From Linnemannia hyalina (lineage: Eukaryota > Mortierellomycota > Mortierellomycetes > Mortierellales > Mortierellaceae): a stretch of 64,000 nt of DNA. Location: NCBI GenBank assembly GCA_019671135.1, contig JAHRHY010000005.1, forward strand, positions 1,302,001-1,366,000, written 5' to 3'. The translations under genes were made by a program, and so were the position numbers. Positions within the stretch are counted from its first letter, which is position 1; each line of letters starts with the position of its first letter. This document shows positions 35,899 through 47,114 of the stretch, in pieces. The notes below the pieces were generated by a model that worked only from the letters and a program-made list of their open reading frames with translations, was not told where the DNA came from and ran no database searches.

Positions 35899-37940
35899 AT
35901 GGGCTACCCAGACGAAAAGAAGAGAGGATCTCAATCCTCCTCAAAGGACGGCAACGAACACCCCTTCCAGGACCACTATGACGACTCAAAACAGCTGCCT
36001 TCGCCACCTTCTGTCGGCACCTCCGCCTCCGCTCAACCACCACCACCCTTGCCATCCAGACAACCCTCGATCATCCACAGATCCGCAACATCGAGTACAC
36101 CCCGGAATAGCGTCGGTCGCAGCACGTATTCTCCTGCTCGGGATGACTACAGGGAAGTCTACCGGGACCTCACTCAGATCTACAAGCGCAAGATCCGACC
36201 TCTCGAGACAACATATAACTTTGAGGGCTTCCATTCGGCGCCGTTGACAGACAGTGATATCCTTGCTAAACCCATGGTTCTATTGTTGGGCCAGTACAGT
36301 ACTGTATGTCACTGTGTTTGCGTCATGATGTTGTTGTGGTCTTCCGTGTTCTTCATCATGCATGGATGTCGAACAAGGGGAGTTAGGAGAACAAGACTAC
36401 TGATACTCTTTACTTTTCTTTTTTTATCTTTACAGGGAAAAACAACATTCATTAAGCACCTCATCGAAAGTGATTATCCAGGATCCCACATCGGAGTTGA
36501 GCCAACTGTAAGTTCAAATGCAAGCTAGGGTAGCTCTCAAAAGGGAAGCGCCGAATATCTCGTTCTTTCTGACCCGACACTGCATCTCACGCCATCGATT
36601 AATGCTTGATGTTCTTCCTCTCTGAATAGACCGACAGGTTCGTGGCAGTGATGAATGGCTCTGAACCCCGAGTGATTCCAGGAAACGCCGCCGCAGTCTC
36701 TGCAGATTTACCCTTCAGGGGTTTGGATCGATTTGGACAGGCGTTCCTGACCAGGTTCCAGGTGTCTCAGTGTCCCAACCCTTTGCTGGAGAACCTGACC
36801 TTGATCGACACCCCCGGTATTCTTGCAGGGGACAAGCAGCGAGTCGAGCGCGGATACGACTTTACAAAGACCATCGAGTGGTTTGCTCAGCGGTCGGATC
36901 TGATTCTCCTCTTCTTCGACTCTCACAAGCTGGACATTTCGGACGAATTCAAGAGCTCAATCTTTGCTCTCAAGGGACACGAGGAGAAGGTGCGAGTGAT
37001 CTTGAACAAGAGCGACATGGTGGACCAACAGCAGTTGATGAGAGTGTATGGCGCACTGATGTGGTCGCTCGGCAAGGTGATCCAGACACCAGAGGTCATG
37101 AGGGTCTACCTGGCGTCGTTCTGGCTGCACAAGCCATCAAATGCTTTCGAGGACTGTCGAGCACTGCTGGAGAAGGAGCAAGCGGATTTACTCAAGGACC
37201 TACGAGATTTACCGAGGAATGCCGCCATCCGCAAAGTCAATGAGATTGTCAAGCGAGCGCGATTGGCGAGAGTGCATGCATACATCATTGGACACTTGCG
37301 CAAGGAGATGCCGGCTGTTTTTGGCAAGAAATCACGCCAGCGCGAGCTGATCAGCAACATGCAAACAGAGTTCCTTAAGGTACAGCAGCTCTACAGTGTC
37401 CCTGAAGGCGACTTTCCCAACGTCGCGGCCTTTAGGCAGTCGCTCGAGGCCTACCGGTTCGAGAACTTCGCCAGGATTAGTCAGCCCATCCTGTCGGTCG
37501 CCGAAGAGGCTTTATCACACGACCTCCCAAAAATCATGCGCCGGTTCCCGCAGTACAACCCCCTTCTGGAACTGAGCCAGAAGAACCCATTCCTCGGGCC
37601 ACCAGAAGTCTTCAACGCCTTGAACTCGAACTCTAGAGGAGGGGATATCCCTCCAAGCTACTGGCACTTTTCCTCGGTGGACAAGTCTGTGTCGCAACCC
37701 ATCTTTTTATCCCTAAACCCGATCGAGGGCAAGATTAATGGGTCGACTGCGAAACCGTATCTGATGGGCACCGGTCTGTCGGTTGAGCTGTTGGCCAAGA
37801 TCTGGACGCTGGCGGACTGGACGTGCGATGGCTATCTGAGTGAGGACGAGTTTGCGGTAGCCATGCATTTGATCCGCGCAGTTGAGAGCGGGGGAGAGCA
37901 GGCCCTCCCTGAGACGCTGCCCCAGTCGATGTTGCCATGA
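35899..37940 (+). CDS. EHD-family (EH-domain) dynamin-like ATPase
   Basis: Three exons: 35899..36303, 36436..36507 and 36630..37940, all phase 0, 595 aa. EHD proteins remodel endocytic-recycling membranes, bind ATP through a dynamin-like G domain and recognise NPF-containing partners through a C-terminal EH domain. The P-loop GQYSTGKTTF (about 131-140) is split by intron 1, and intron 2 splits GVEPT|TDRF. Switch and base motifs DTPG and NKSD follow, then the family hallmark QQLMRVYGALMWSLGKVI. Helical middle residues lead to the EH domain (about 490-580: GLSVELLAKIWTLADWTCDG, LSEDEFAVAMHLI) with its D-x-x-x-D-G-x-L-x-x-x-E calcium loop. The N-terminus has a roughly 80-residue Pro/Ser-rich extension not found in animal EHDs. 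A poly(A) signal AATAAA lies at 37968, 28 bases after the stop. Confidence 0.93.
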
Positions 37941-38246
37941 GGCACCAGAGTGTTTGTAACGATATGTAATAAAGAAAGCATATGTAAGGCCCATGCGAGA
38001 TGGGCAAGTGCCAAATCTGCGCCACCCATGTTCAAAGTGTAGAAAGAAAGACCAGGGAAAAGAAAAAAATGCCAGTCCACTTACCCACACACCCAGTCCA
38101 CTTTATTTTAGACCGTGGCCGTCGCGTTCTTACTTTTGTGCCTTTTTCCTTTCTTCTTTTTTATTCCATCAACGCACACCCTACCACTTTTTTTTCTCTC
38201 CTTTACTCTCATTCACATCAACCAATCCTTATTACCCCGACAGCAG
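37941..38246. other. Short intergenic region before atg3
   Basis: It holds the 3' end of the EHD gene (AATAAA at 37968-37973) and a C/T-rich leader (38115-38240). No gene is seen. Confidence 0.5.
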
Positions 38247-40306
38247 ATGAACTCCGTACAGAATATCTTCTTTGGCATTCGCGAGTACCTGAGTCCTGTC
38301 CTCAAAAACTCAAAATTCAAAGAGACCGGATGCATCACTCCCGAGGAGGCAAGTCTCTCTCTTCATTCTTTCTCTCTTCCACACACAGAGTGCCCTGGGT
38401 ACTGCAAAGTAGACCTAAACGACGGCTTCTACGTCCACTCGAACGAACACTCAACGCCTCTTCACATGCAGCAGTACTTGTCACATACTCCTTTCAGCAA
38501 CTTACGTCATTCACCCTTGGGCTCCTGAAATGCTTTACTCGATGGCAACACCGAAAGCTAACCGCGGTAGTCTGTGTTCCTTACTGAACCTCATAGTTTG
38601 AGGCTGCCGGAGACTTTTTGGTCTACAAATGCCCTACATGGAGCTGGTAAATACCTGCGCAACGTCGTCTTTTTTCTTCGGTCGTCGTGAACGTACGAAC
38701 GTCCCAGTCGACACTTTACTCGGAGAGACCACGATGTTGACCAGTCTTTCTGAACTCTTATTTTTCTCTCTTATGAACGTAGGGAGGGCGGTGAACCCAG
38801 CAAACGCCGTGACTATTTGCTTCCCGACAAGCAATTCTTGATCACTCGCAACGGTATGTTGCCATCTTATGCATCTTTGTTGCTGCTATTGTTGGTGTTG
38901 TCGTTACCGTAGAGGAGGCCATGGCTCATAACCCACAGGTTCCCCATCTCATCTCTATCCCCTTCTTCGTGGGAGGAAGGTGGCCTGATAAGAGGGCCTT
39001 GGACCCGTGACCTATTTTATTTTCCGCAGGGAGACAGAATTTCAAGGAGCCTTTTGACTAATCGTTTGGCCACCTCCCTTGCCCTACCACCTTGCATAGT
39101 GCCTTGCTTGCGTCGTGTCAAGCAGATGGAGTACACGGACGAGGATGCAGAGACTCACATCGAGGCTGACGGCGGAGATTCCTGGGTCATGTCCCACAGC
39201 TCTCGTGGCGCAGGCGGACCAATTGAGGAGATTGCAGGAAGCATGGACGAGGACGAGGACGAGGAAGCAGAGGCCGAGGCCGAGGCCCAAGCCGCCATCA
39301 AGGCCATGGAGCGCTTGAAGCTGCAGGATCAGTTGCAGGCTGCCGCAGAAGAAGACGAGGACGACGAGGATATTCCTGATATGGATGATATCCCTGACAT
39401 GGACGACTATGATGACATGGAGGAGGAGGCTGATCCTGTAAGTCACCAGGGCTGACTGACAGATCGCAAGACCACCGACTTGCAACTTTATTTGTGCACT
39501 GCGCTGACAGGTGTGTGTTTTCTCTTTTGCGTGTCCTTCGTTCACTTGATGATACTTTAGGCGACTCTTGCACCTGCAGCACCTACTGCTGTCGACCCTG
39601 GGTAAGTTGATTCGCCGATTTTGTCAGAGTAAAGCCCAATGCGCCAAAAGATAGTATGCGGATGCAATTAACACTGGAACTAACTTGCCTTGACCACATA
39701 TTCAAACTCATAGTGACAAGATCTTGAGCGTGCGCACCTACGATGTGTTTATTACCTACGACAAGTATTACCAAACCCCGAGAATGTGGCTCTTTGGCTA
39801 TGACGAGGTACGACCTAGCCTAGGCGGGGTCATCGATCATTCAAGTGTGTTTCTGAGCTGCAGCGTGTATGTGTGGATTTATTCATCTGACACTCTATTT
39901 CTCCACCTTTTTGGCTTTCCCTTTAGCACCGACGACCCCTCGTGTCGTCCCAAATTTTTGAGGATGTCTCGCAGGACTATGCCAAGAAGACTGTCACCAT
40001 CGAGAGCCACCCACATCTCAACATGTCCCTTGCCAGCATCCACCCTTGCCGGCACGGAGCCGTCATGAAGAAGATCATCGAGAAGGTGGCGAACGATGAG
40101 GGCAAGGAAGAGCCCGTCAGAGTCGATCAGTACGTTTTTCATCCCTGTTTTTTTGTTATGTCGTCATCTACACTATTCAGGGGAGAAATGCTAACCACGG
40201 GGCACACATGCCCACTTTACTTTTTCATAGGTATCTCATCATTTTCTTGAAGTTCATGTCCTCGGTGGTGCCCACTATCGACTACGACAATACCATCTCT
40301 GCCTAA
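38247..40306 (+). CDS. atg3: Autophagy E2-like conjugating enzyme Atg3
   Basis: Eight exons: 38247..38348, 38597..38646, 38783..38853, 39100..39437, 39561..39601, 39714..39807, 39927..40129 and 40231..40306, giving 324 aa. Atg3 transfers Atg8 to phosphatidylethanolamine on autophagic membranes. The start [19 protein letters not shown] forms the N-terminal amphipathic helix, and [15 protein letters not shown] and KQFLITRN match the family core. A flexible acidic insert (exon 4, [17 protein letters not shown] and [14 protein letters not shown]) sits where yeast and human Atg3 bind Atg7/Atg12. [20 protein letters not shown] leads to the HPC motif with the catalytic Cys at about residue 273 (SIHPCRHG). 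The end is [19 protein letters not shown]. Intron 1 uses a GC donor (GAG|GCAAGT). An AATAAA lies at 40379. The gene is 222 bases upstream of vps60 on the same strand. Confidence 0.95.
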
Positions 40307-40528
40307 CGTACTCGCCTGGTTGGGATCAGGAGTATCCAGTGTATCTTCTCTTGCATTTCTATCGTTTCCTTCACAGCAAATAAATCTGCCTTTTTCCAAA
40401 CCTTTGGAATGCCAAGATGTTGGAGCAGTCACTTGGTCTTCGTGCCTGTAAGAGTCGACCTCTTTTTCTTTTCTCTTCTTTCTTTATTCATCACGTCAAC
40501 TCACAGGGGAAAAAAGAACCCATCAACC

Positions 40529-41809
40529 ATGCATCGACTTTTCGGCTCCAACAAGAAGACACCAAAACCGACTCTCACAGATGCCATCACGGCTGTAAGT
40601 GCTTTTGCCCATTGCCACACAAGCGACGGATTACCAAGGAGACTTGGCATGCAGGATGGCAAAACACATCCCCGCTGGAACCCATGGACGATATAGCCTT
40701 TTGTTACAAAACAACACCATTCCCGCCTGTTTCTGGCTCCCTGTTGGGAGACTACAGAAAGGCTCAGAGTGGAAATAACTCACTCCAACTAAGAAATATA
40801 TGCGCGCAGAGAGCTTTCGCATGTATTCGCACACTGACCTGGTTTTTATGTGTCGCCTTTGACGATATTGGTGTTCAATAGACCGATATGCGAGTCGACG
40901 CCGTCGAGGTCAAGATCCGCAAACTGGACGCAGAGCTAATCAAATACAAGGACCAAATGAAGAAGATGCGCGACGGACCAGCAAAGGTAAGACGAAAAAG
41001 ATATCACTTTCAGTCGTCATCTGCGCCGTGCTTCATAGTGATGAGACCATAAGTGCCATTGACAACAAGGAATGCTGACGCTTTTAGTACCTACCCTTCT
41101 GTTCTAGAACTCGGTGAAGACAAAGGCGATGAGGATCTTGAAGGAGAGAAAGCTGTACGAGAGTCAACGGGAGCAGCTGCAACAGCAGTCATTCAACATG
41201 GAGCAGGCAGCGTTTACGACAGAGAACCTGAAGAACGTCATGACAACTGTCGATGCCATGAAGACGGCCAACCAGACGATGAAGCAGCAATACAAGAAAG
41301 TCAACCTCGACAAGATTGAGGTATGGGCAGGAAGCCTTTTGTTTCCTCGCAGTGCGTTGTTGTCGCAGCAGGTGATTTTTATAGTTCAATTACGTGGCCC
41401 ACTCATCCTCGTGTCCTTTAATTTCTCTACAATAGCAAATGCAAGACGAGATGGAGGATATCATGGACCAGGCAAACGAGATTCAGGAGACGCTAGGCCG
41501 GTCGTATGGAGTACCTGACGATATCGACGAGGACGAACTTGAGGCAGAATTGGACGCTCTGGGTGACGAAATGTTTGATGAGGAGGAGCCTTCGTACTTG
41601 GAGGACGAGACCCTCGACCTTCCCACTGCAGAGACAACGGAACCCCAGGCTGAGGTAACAACTCTTGCACTTCCCTTGCTGTATTGAGAGTCGGAACTTG
41701 ATCAATTGCTCGTTATCCTTGAGTGTAACCTAACATGTTATCGTTGTTTCTTTTTATTTCTTAGCGCTTGGACGAGTTTGGACTGCCAGAGGGTCCTCTC
41801 AAGGCGTAG
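40529..41809 (+). CDS. vps60: ESCRT-III-associated protein Vps60/CHMP5
   Basis: Five exons, all phase 0: 40529..40594, 40882..40986, 41108..41320, 41436..41654 and 41765..41809; 215 aa against about 219 for human CHMP5. It acts in late ESCRT-III steps at endosomes and recruits Vta1/LIP5 to activate Vps4. Family-specific features are [10 protein letters not shown] at the start, [20 protein letters not shown] with the DGPAKN junction, [33 protein letters not shown], the acidic [17 protein letters not shown], and the C-terminal VDEFGLP-like element [10 protein letters not shown] that binds the Vta1 MIT domain. The core is basic and coiled-coil; the tail is acidic, as in other ESCRT-III proteins. 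AATAAA lies at 41849. Conservation of intron phase and motifs makes the model secure. Confidence 0.95.
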
Positions 41810-42257
41810 TGAGTTTGCATGTTGCTACACACGGAATCGAGGGCAAATAATAAACAAGAAAATGCGACCCACTTCTCCCTTTTTTCCCTTTTTCCATTCT
41901 TCTTTACTCCCTGCTTCACTCTCCCACCTCAACCTCTTTTAAACACTCTTCACATTCTTCCGCCGCTATCGTCTCCTCCTCGACCAACAACACAACGTCA
42001 ACCACTTTGTAAACCATACACAACTCCGTTTCCTCTACAGCTCCCTCTCCTCCTGCCGCCATTCCCTCTTAAGCGCAAAGAGATTCGCGATCAAATATTT
42101 TACTCCTTCAAAATCCTTTACACCTCCATTCTTTGCAGCCATTTACACTCATACTAACTACCAGGAGAAAAAAAAAAGAATATCGTGCCCAATTGCACTC
42201 TATTACCTTCGACACACCCACAGCACCCCAAGCATTCAAGGGCGACAAAAAAAATTA
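41810..42257. other. Intergenic region after vps60
   Basis: It contains the vps60 3' UTR with AATAAA (41849-41854) followed by C/T- and CA-rich sequence. No gene is seen before the tRNA. Confidence 0.5.
42247..42254 (-). terminator. RNA polymerase III terminator of tRNA-Leu
   Basis: A run of eight A on the + strand reads as T8 directly downstream of the tRNA 3' end on the minus strand. This is the standard Pol III termination signal. Confidence 0.8.
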
Positions 42258-42342
42258 TGGAAGCAGTGGGATTTGAACCCACGAGTTCGAAGGAACACCG
42301 CATCTTAAGGGCGGCGCGTTAGACCAACTCCGCCATACTTCC
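42258..42342 (-). tRNA. tRNA-Leu (anticodon UAA)
   Basis: The 85-nt minus-strand sequence folds as a class II tRNA. The acceptor GGAAGTA pairs with TGCTTCC (one G-U), with discriminator A. The D stem is GCG/CGC, with GTTGGTCTAA in the loop. The anticodon stem CCGCC/TGCGG has a C-U mismatch at the closing pair and loop CTTAAGA (anticodon TAA, decoding UUA). A long variable arm has stem GTTC/GAAC, and the T arm is GTGGG-TTCAAAT-CCCAC. The A and B boxes are present. No intron is found, and CCA is not encoded. A T8 terminator follows. Confidence 0.92.
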
Positions 42343-43773
42343 CGCGTCGCACAGTGTTGGTTTTTTAGATCTTTTTGAATAAGCAAGATTTGGCAACCTC
42401 GGTAATTGGTAATAGTGAAAAGATTGACCTTCGTAAAGTGAAAGGTAGTGGTTTTGCGAACAAAAAAATATGTGAAGAGGTCGGTTCTTGAACATGTCTT
42501 TGCATGCACGTTAAGGTGAGTGAGTGACAGCAAGGAACTTGATAGTGTTGTCGCTATATATTGATAATAAAAATTGTTTGAATCCGTTATCGAAGGTTTG
42601 TAGTTGTGGGTCTAATCATTGGTTCCAGGCGTACAATGAAAGTAAAAGCCATCGCGTCGCGACGCGCTTGAATGAAAAAATTCTTGGTATTGATGCAACA
42701 AAGAAAAGAGCGGGTCTGGTCAGTGGCAAAAAAATGAAGAAAGCGATAGGTGTGTTGAGGAGGAATGGCCTTACAAGTTTCGGTATCAAGGTGTGGTTAT
42801 GGTTCATGTCGTGGAGAGGCTGGCAACATGTAGAAGAGGAATATTTTTTCTACTTTGTGACAGGCCCCCGAGGTGACTGGAGTCAAGGATACGGTTACAT
42901 CACGCACGATGGTTTCTGTCCGTGTGGCGCTTCGCTAGCCACACATTGTGAAGGAAGGTGCCCTGGGGGGACCAAGGACCCACGCGCTGCTGACGAGCGG
43001 TTATTGGAGAGTTTGTTAGGAAGGAGGAGGTTGTCAATGATGGAGAGGATGGGAAGAATCCCCTTCATTCGTATCTAGTTTTATTTTCTTCCGTTTAAGC
43101 TGTAAAGAGCAGCGACAATTGTTGCGCAGAGCCAGGTTCTGAACCGGACTGCGACTGGTGGACGGTGCACTGAAGAGTTTGGTCTGTAGTCCCTTTTTTA
43201 CTTCCAAATGACTTCTCTATGCTGTTTGTCAGAGAAATAAAATTGTGTACGAAAAAAAAAAAAAAATTTACTTTGTGATCAGTCCTCATTCTCGATCAAC
43301 TTTTTATTTTGTGTGGTTCAGGCTTTAAGGCAGGGCTCCTTTTTGCCTCTTGAATGCCCTGACTTTTAGCCAGGGAGCATGGCCAGGTGAAAGTGGTCTG
43401 TTTGTTCGCAAGTCAGAAGAGATAAGGGGTCGCTCATTCCTTATTCCTATTTTCACCAGGCGATTGTTGTTTAAGAAAAAGGAGGTTCGCCTGGTCAATG
43501 AAGATTCTAATCCAACCCCATTTCACATTGGCTTTTCGTTCTTCGTCGGATCTTTATTGTTTGTTTCTTCTCAATCTTTGCCACATCCTTAGCCACTCCT
43601 TCTTTCATCTTCTATTTTTCCTTCGTCTTCCTCCTTTTCAACCGTCCTTATGTGTTTTGTTAATTTTTCGGACATACAGAGCTGACACAAAGCCCTCGGG
43701 CCCATAATCAATCCTTTCTTCCTCTTATATTTTTCTTCTCTTCTTTATCTCCACCCTCACAAAAAAATCCCCG
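42343..43773. other. 1.4-kb intergenic region
   Basis: It contains a 184-codon open frame (42524..43078, +) that begins with GTG rather than ATG and has no recognised domain, so I do not call it. There is a 14-nt A run at 43252-43265. The 43560-43770 part is C/T-rich and is read as leader sequence of the next gene. Confidence 0.4.
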
Positions 43774-45292
43774 ATGAGAGCCACGTATTCAAAGATGATG
43801 ACCATGCTGGCGATGGTCTATCTCGTCTTGTGCAACACCCTTGTGACCATCGTCCGTGCTCAAGACCCACCTGCAGTTGTCTCTCCTCCCAGACCTCAAG
43901 ACACTGCAGTGGCATCGCCCCCGTTGGTGCAATCATTGCCACAGACACCAGCTCAGGCACCGGCAGCAGGGGATGAAACAGGATCTGGATCAAAACCTAA
44001 ACCAACAGAAGCAAAACCGCGAACGCCACCAAACTCTAGCTCAGGAACGCCTTCTCAACAATCTCCTTCTCCTCCTCATCCTGCAACAAATACGACAGGA
44101 AATCCAACACCCTCCATCCAACCCGGCACCAATACAACAACAACACCTGCCCCCGCGCACACTCCAGGCCCAGCGACCAATCCACTACCACCCGGAACCA
44201 ATAACTGTCTCATTGAACCCTTCTGCGACTCAGGAGAGGAATGCTTTGTCCTTACAGACGGACTCGTCTGTTTACCCAGAGCTCAAAACTGGGGTTACAT
44301 CTTGACCAGAAACGCAAGCGGGATCCCTTCTGTACCAGGATGGTCCGGCCCCCTTTCTCAACTGAATGAAAGCTGTACACGGTTCCAGATGCCTGCCAGT
44401 GCTGATAAGCCAGGGTTGGCTCTTTTAGTGTACGATCTGATCCGGGATACGTTGCCCAAGGACTTGTTACTTTCTCGGTTTGACAAGTCGACAACCAATT
44501 GGTACACCCACTTCTCCAACTGTGAGCCCAACCTCGCCTGCACTCTTGGAATCTGTCAGCCACGGCCAGTCCTGGGCGAGAGCTGTACAACGTCGTGGCA
44601 GTGTAACGCCCTAGCTTTAGGACTGGACGACCTCAACCAGCCCATCCCGACGGCGAACACGACTGAGATGCGATGCGAGTACCTAGATGGCAACAAGAGT
44701 GTAAACACGACCTGTCAATTGCTTCATCGGGACAAGGATGCTGTTCATGGGTTTATGGAAGACGATAGTGGGGGGTTTTCGGCGTGGCATGTTATTGTGC
44801 CTGTGGTTGTAATTTTGATTTTGGTTTATTTCGGGACGGTGGCTTACAAGCGCAGGATGCGGCAGCAGAAGCGGCGGAAATGGACCCACACCATTGAAGG
44901 TATGTTTTTTTTTCTTGTTCGTTTTTTGGATGTGTGTTTACTGACTTGTCAGAAGAGGAAGGAAAAATTGAATGAACATGCTCTTGGTCGCTAATGACGC
45001 TAAAAGACGCTTGATTGACTATGGAAAAGGATAAACAAGGATAAGAAGACTATGTGTATAACGTGAAAAAAGAGCATGAACGAAAAGAAGGAGAAAGAAA
45101 AAGGGGTGCAATGCTAGTTGTGTTTTATTGCTATCTCACGCGATGAAAGTGAAGATGGTAGTGTGGAAAAGCATACAGGCATTAACGACGACGATCCTAC
45201 ATTTTTTCCTTTCGCCTTTCCTGAATGAAATGAAATTACTTTTAGACAACAGGGACGACGTTCGTATGGAGTCCTACGACGAGATCCATTGA
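43774..45292 (+). CDS. Single-pass surface protein with Pro/Thr-rich stalk and Cys-rich ectodomain
   Basis: Two exons, 43774..44899 and 45246..45292 (phase-1 intron, GTATGT...TTTTAG), 390 aa. It has a signal peptide at 1-29 (MLAMVYLVLCNTLVTIVRA), then a Pro/Thr/Ser/Gln-rich stalk to about residue 145 with several N-glycosylation sites. A Cys-rich domain spans about 146-330 (NNCLIEPFCDSGEECFVL, LVCLPRAQNWGYIL, NCEPNLACTLGICQP, GESCTTSWQCNALAL, MRCEYLDG, TTCQLL). A TM helix follows (WHVIVPVVVILILVYFGTVA) with a basic stop-transfer (KRRMRQQKRRK). The short cytosolic tail ends DDVRMESYDEIH. Spacing resembles the Cys-rich prokineticin/dickkopf-like or EB-type modules, but I cannot assign a family. 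The role is likely at the cell surface. An alternative start would be the Met at codon 8 or 9. Confidence 0.75.
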
Positions 45293-45830
45293 GAGCCAAA
45301 AGAGCAATAGGTTGGTTCCATTTCCACAATTGAAACGTGATATTAGAACTAGCTAAAAAAAAAAAAAAACTTAACCGAAAACACCGCTGGACAAAGAACG
45401 ACCGACCATGGGATGGGTCTTCGCTTTGACGTCATGGTTGCCGTAGTTGTGCAACTGTGCAAGCGCGTCATTGGCCAGTTTGAACTGGGCTAGCTCGGTT
45501 CGTTTGGTCTGTCTGCCTAACTGCCCGGCAGAATTTATTCTCTTTTCTCCTCCCTCCCTCCTCCGCCCACAATATGTCCCATTGCACGCAAATGGATGTC
45601 GCCCCTTTTGTTGCATGCTTGATATTTTTATAGCAAAAAAAAAGACTTGTGCTAATGCAACTGAGCCCGAACAGCACCATCCTCTCTCATCCGCTATGCG
45701 GCCGCTCTCTCTTTTCCTCCCTTTTCTTTATCTATCTCGTTGGCTTTTGGCAAATGCCCGTGCCATGCAATGGCTCCAGGAATAAATGCAAGGAAAAAAA
45801 TGCAATGCCAAAGAGGATATCCATCTGTTT

Positions 45831-45866
45831 GCCTGCTTGCCTGCCTGCCTGCTTGCCTGATTGCCT
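45831..45866. repeat. Short GCCT/GCTT tandem repeat
   Basis: About eight imperfect copies of a four-base GCCT unit (some GCTT). It is intergenic. Confidence 0.7.
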
Positions 45867-46774
45867 ATCGGCTCCTCCTTTTCCTTGCTTGAATACTATC
45901 GCGCCATAGTCGTATTTTTCGCCAATGGCAATATGTGTAATGGCAAATGGCAAAGGGTAAGAGAGAGAGTGGAGGATGCGCGCCTTGTTGCTGCCCTCTG
46001 TGCGGCCACGCATACATCCCACAAAATACCACGGATCCACAGACAACAGAAAAAAATATGGGGAGGAGGACACTGGTGGGGGAGGGGGGAACAAATGGGA
46101 CAGACAGGGGTGGTGACACAGATGAGGCATAACAAAAAAGGGTAGCACCGACCGACCTCGGTTGCTTTGTTAGTTCCTTCCTCCTTTGCCTCATCTTTCC
46201 CAATGACGATATGTTGTTTCTACTTTGTCCAATCCCCCCCAGCTCGTTCCTTCGTTTAGCAAGAGTGTGGACAGTAAATAAAGTGCCTGAAAACCAGCAA
46301 CAAATAAAAAGGCTTTCAGCTGGCTGAATAAGGTTTCTGGATGAAAGAATAATAATGACCTCGTCTTTTTTATTTGGTCGCTCAAAGTGGGAAAAGAGGA
46401 CTGAGAGGTCATCTCGTTGAAATGAGATGAGCATGAGAAATGAGGGATGAGGGATTTGAGGATGAGGGGATTTTTTTTTGAATGAGGGGAATATGAAGGC
46501 GACGAAGTTAGTAAGTGGGCGAGCAGGTGAAAGGTAGGGAAAGGCAGAGAGAAAGATGGAGGTGCAGCAGAGGTGGACGCTTAGTGCGCTTGAAGGTTTG
46601 AACTGTGTCCTTCTGGTCTCAGTCACCTTCTTGGTCGCACAATTTTGGTGCCATTGGTTTTCTCCTTCTCGTTCTCTCATATCTCTTGTTCTCTCCTCCT
46701 CTCTTTTCTTTCTTTTCTCTTTGTTCTCCCTCTTTCTCCCTCTCCACCTCCCTCTATCAACAGTTACACAACCC

Positions 46775-46816
46775 ACATACACATACACACACATACACAC
46801 ACACACACACACACAA
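46775..46816. repeat. (CA)n microsatellite
   Basis: CA dinucleotide run with a few interrupting T residues, inside the C/T-rich leader upstream of the CASTOR-like gene. Confidence 0.8.
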
Positions 46817-47114
46817 ACAACCTCGACCCTTCCTTCTTCCTCCTCTCTTCATCCTTCTCTCCTCCTCTCCTCCCTTCTTCACCTCTCGCACGCTGCCTCG
46901 CCTGCCTTCTTACTTCTCACACTCCTCGAACAACCCCATACACATACTTCCCTTCCATACATCCTCTCCCCTTCTTTACTTTTACTTTGCACCTTCCAGG
47001 AACAGCTCTTCCCTTTCCCCTCTTTCTCTCACTCTCTCACTCCCATCGGCAGACACTCACATTCATTCATACAAACTGCTCTGTCCCTGACTCTCATCAC
47101 TCCTAATTGCCAAT

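Larger units (their letters stand above)
45293..47114. other. 1.8-kb intergenic region with C/T-rich leader
   Basis: No gene is supportable; long open frames here are translations of low-complexity DNA. It contains a GCCT-type repeat at 45831-45866 and a CA microsatellite at 46775-46816. A long C/T-rich stretch (46660-47100) immediately precedes the CASTOR-like gene and is probably its leader. Confidence 0.5.

Noticed and set aside
42524..43078. 184-codon plus-strand frame after the tRNA
   Set aside because: It begins with GTG, has only small internal ATG starts, no recognised motif, and unusual composition. It could still be real, but the sequence alone does not support it.
45865..46812. 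315-codon minus-strand open frame
   Set aside because: It is the reverse of C/T- and CA-rich leader DNA, with Arg/Glu/Lys runs and (VC)n repeats from the microsatellite; no domain, and it precedes the CASTOR-like start.
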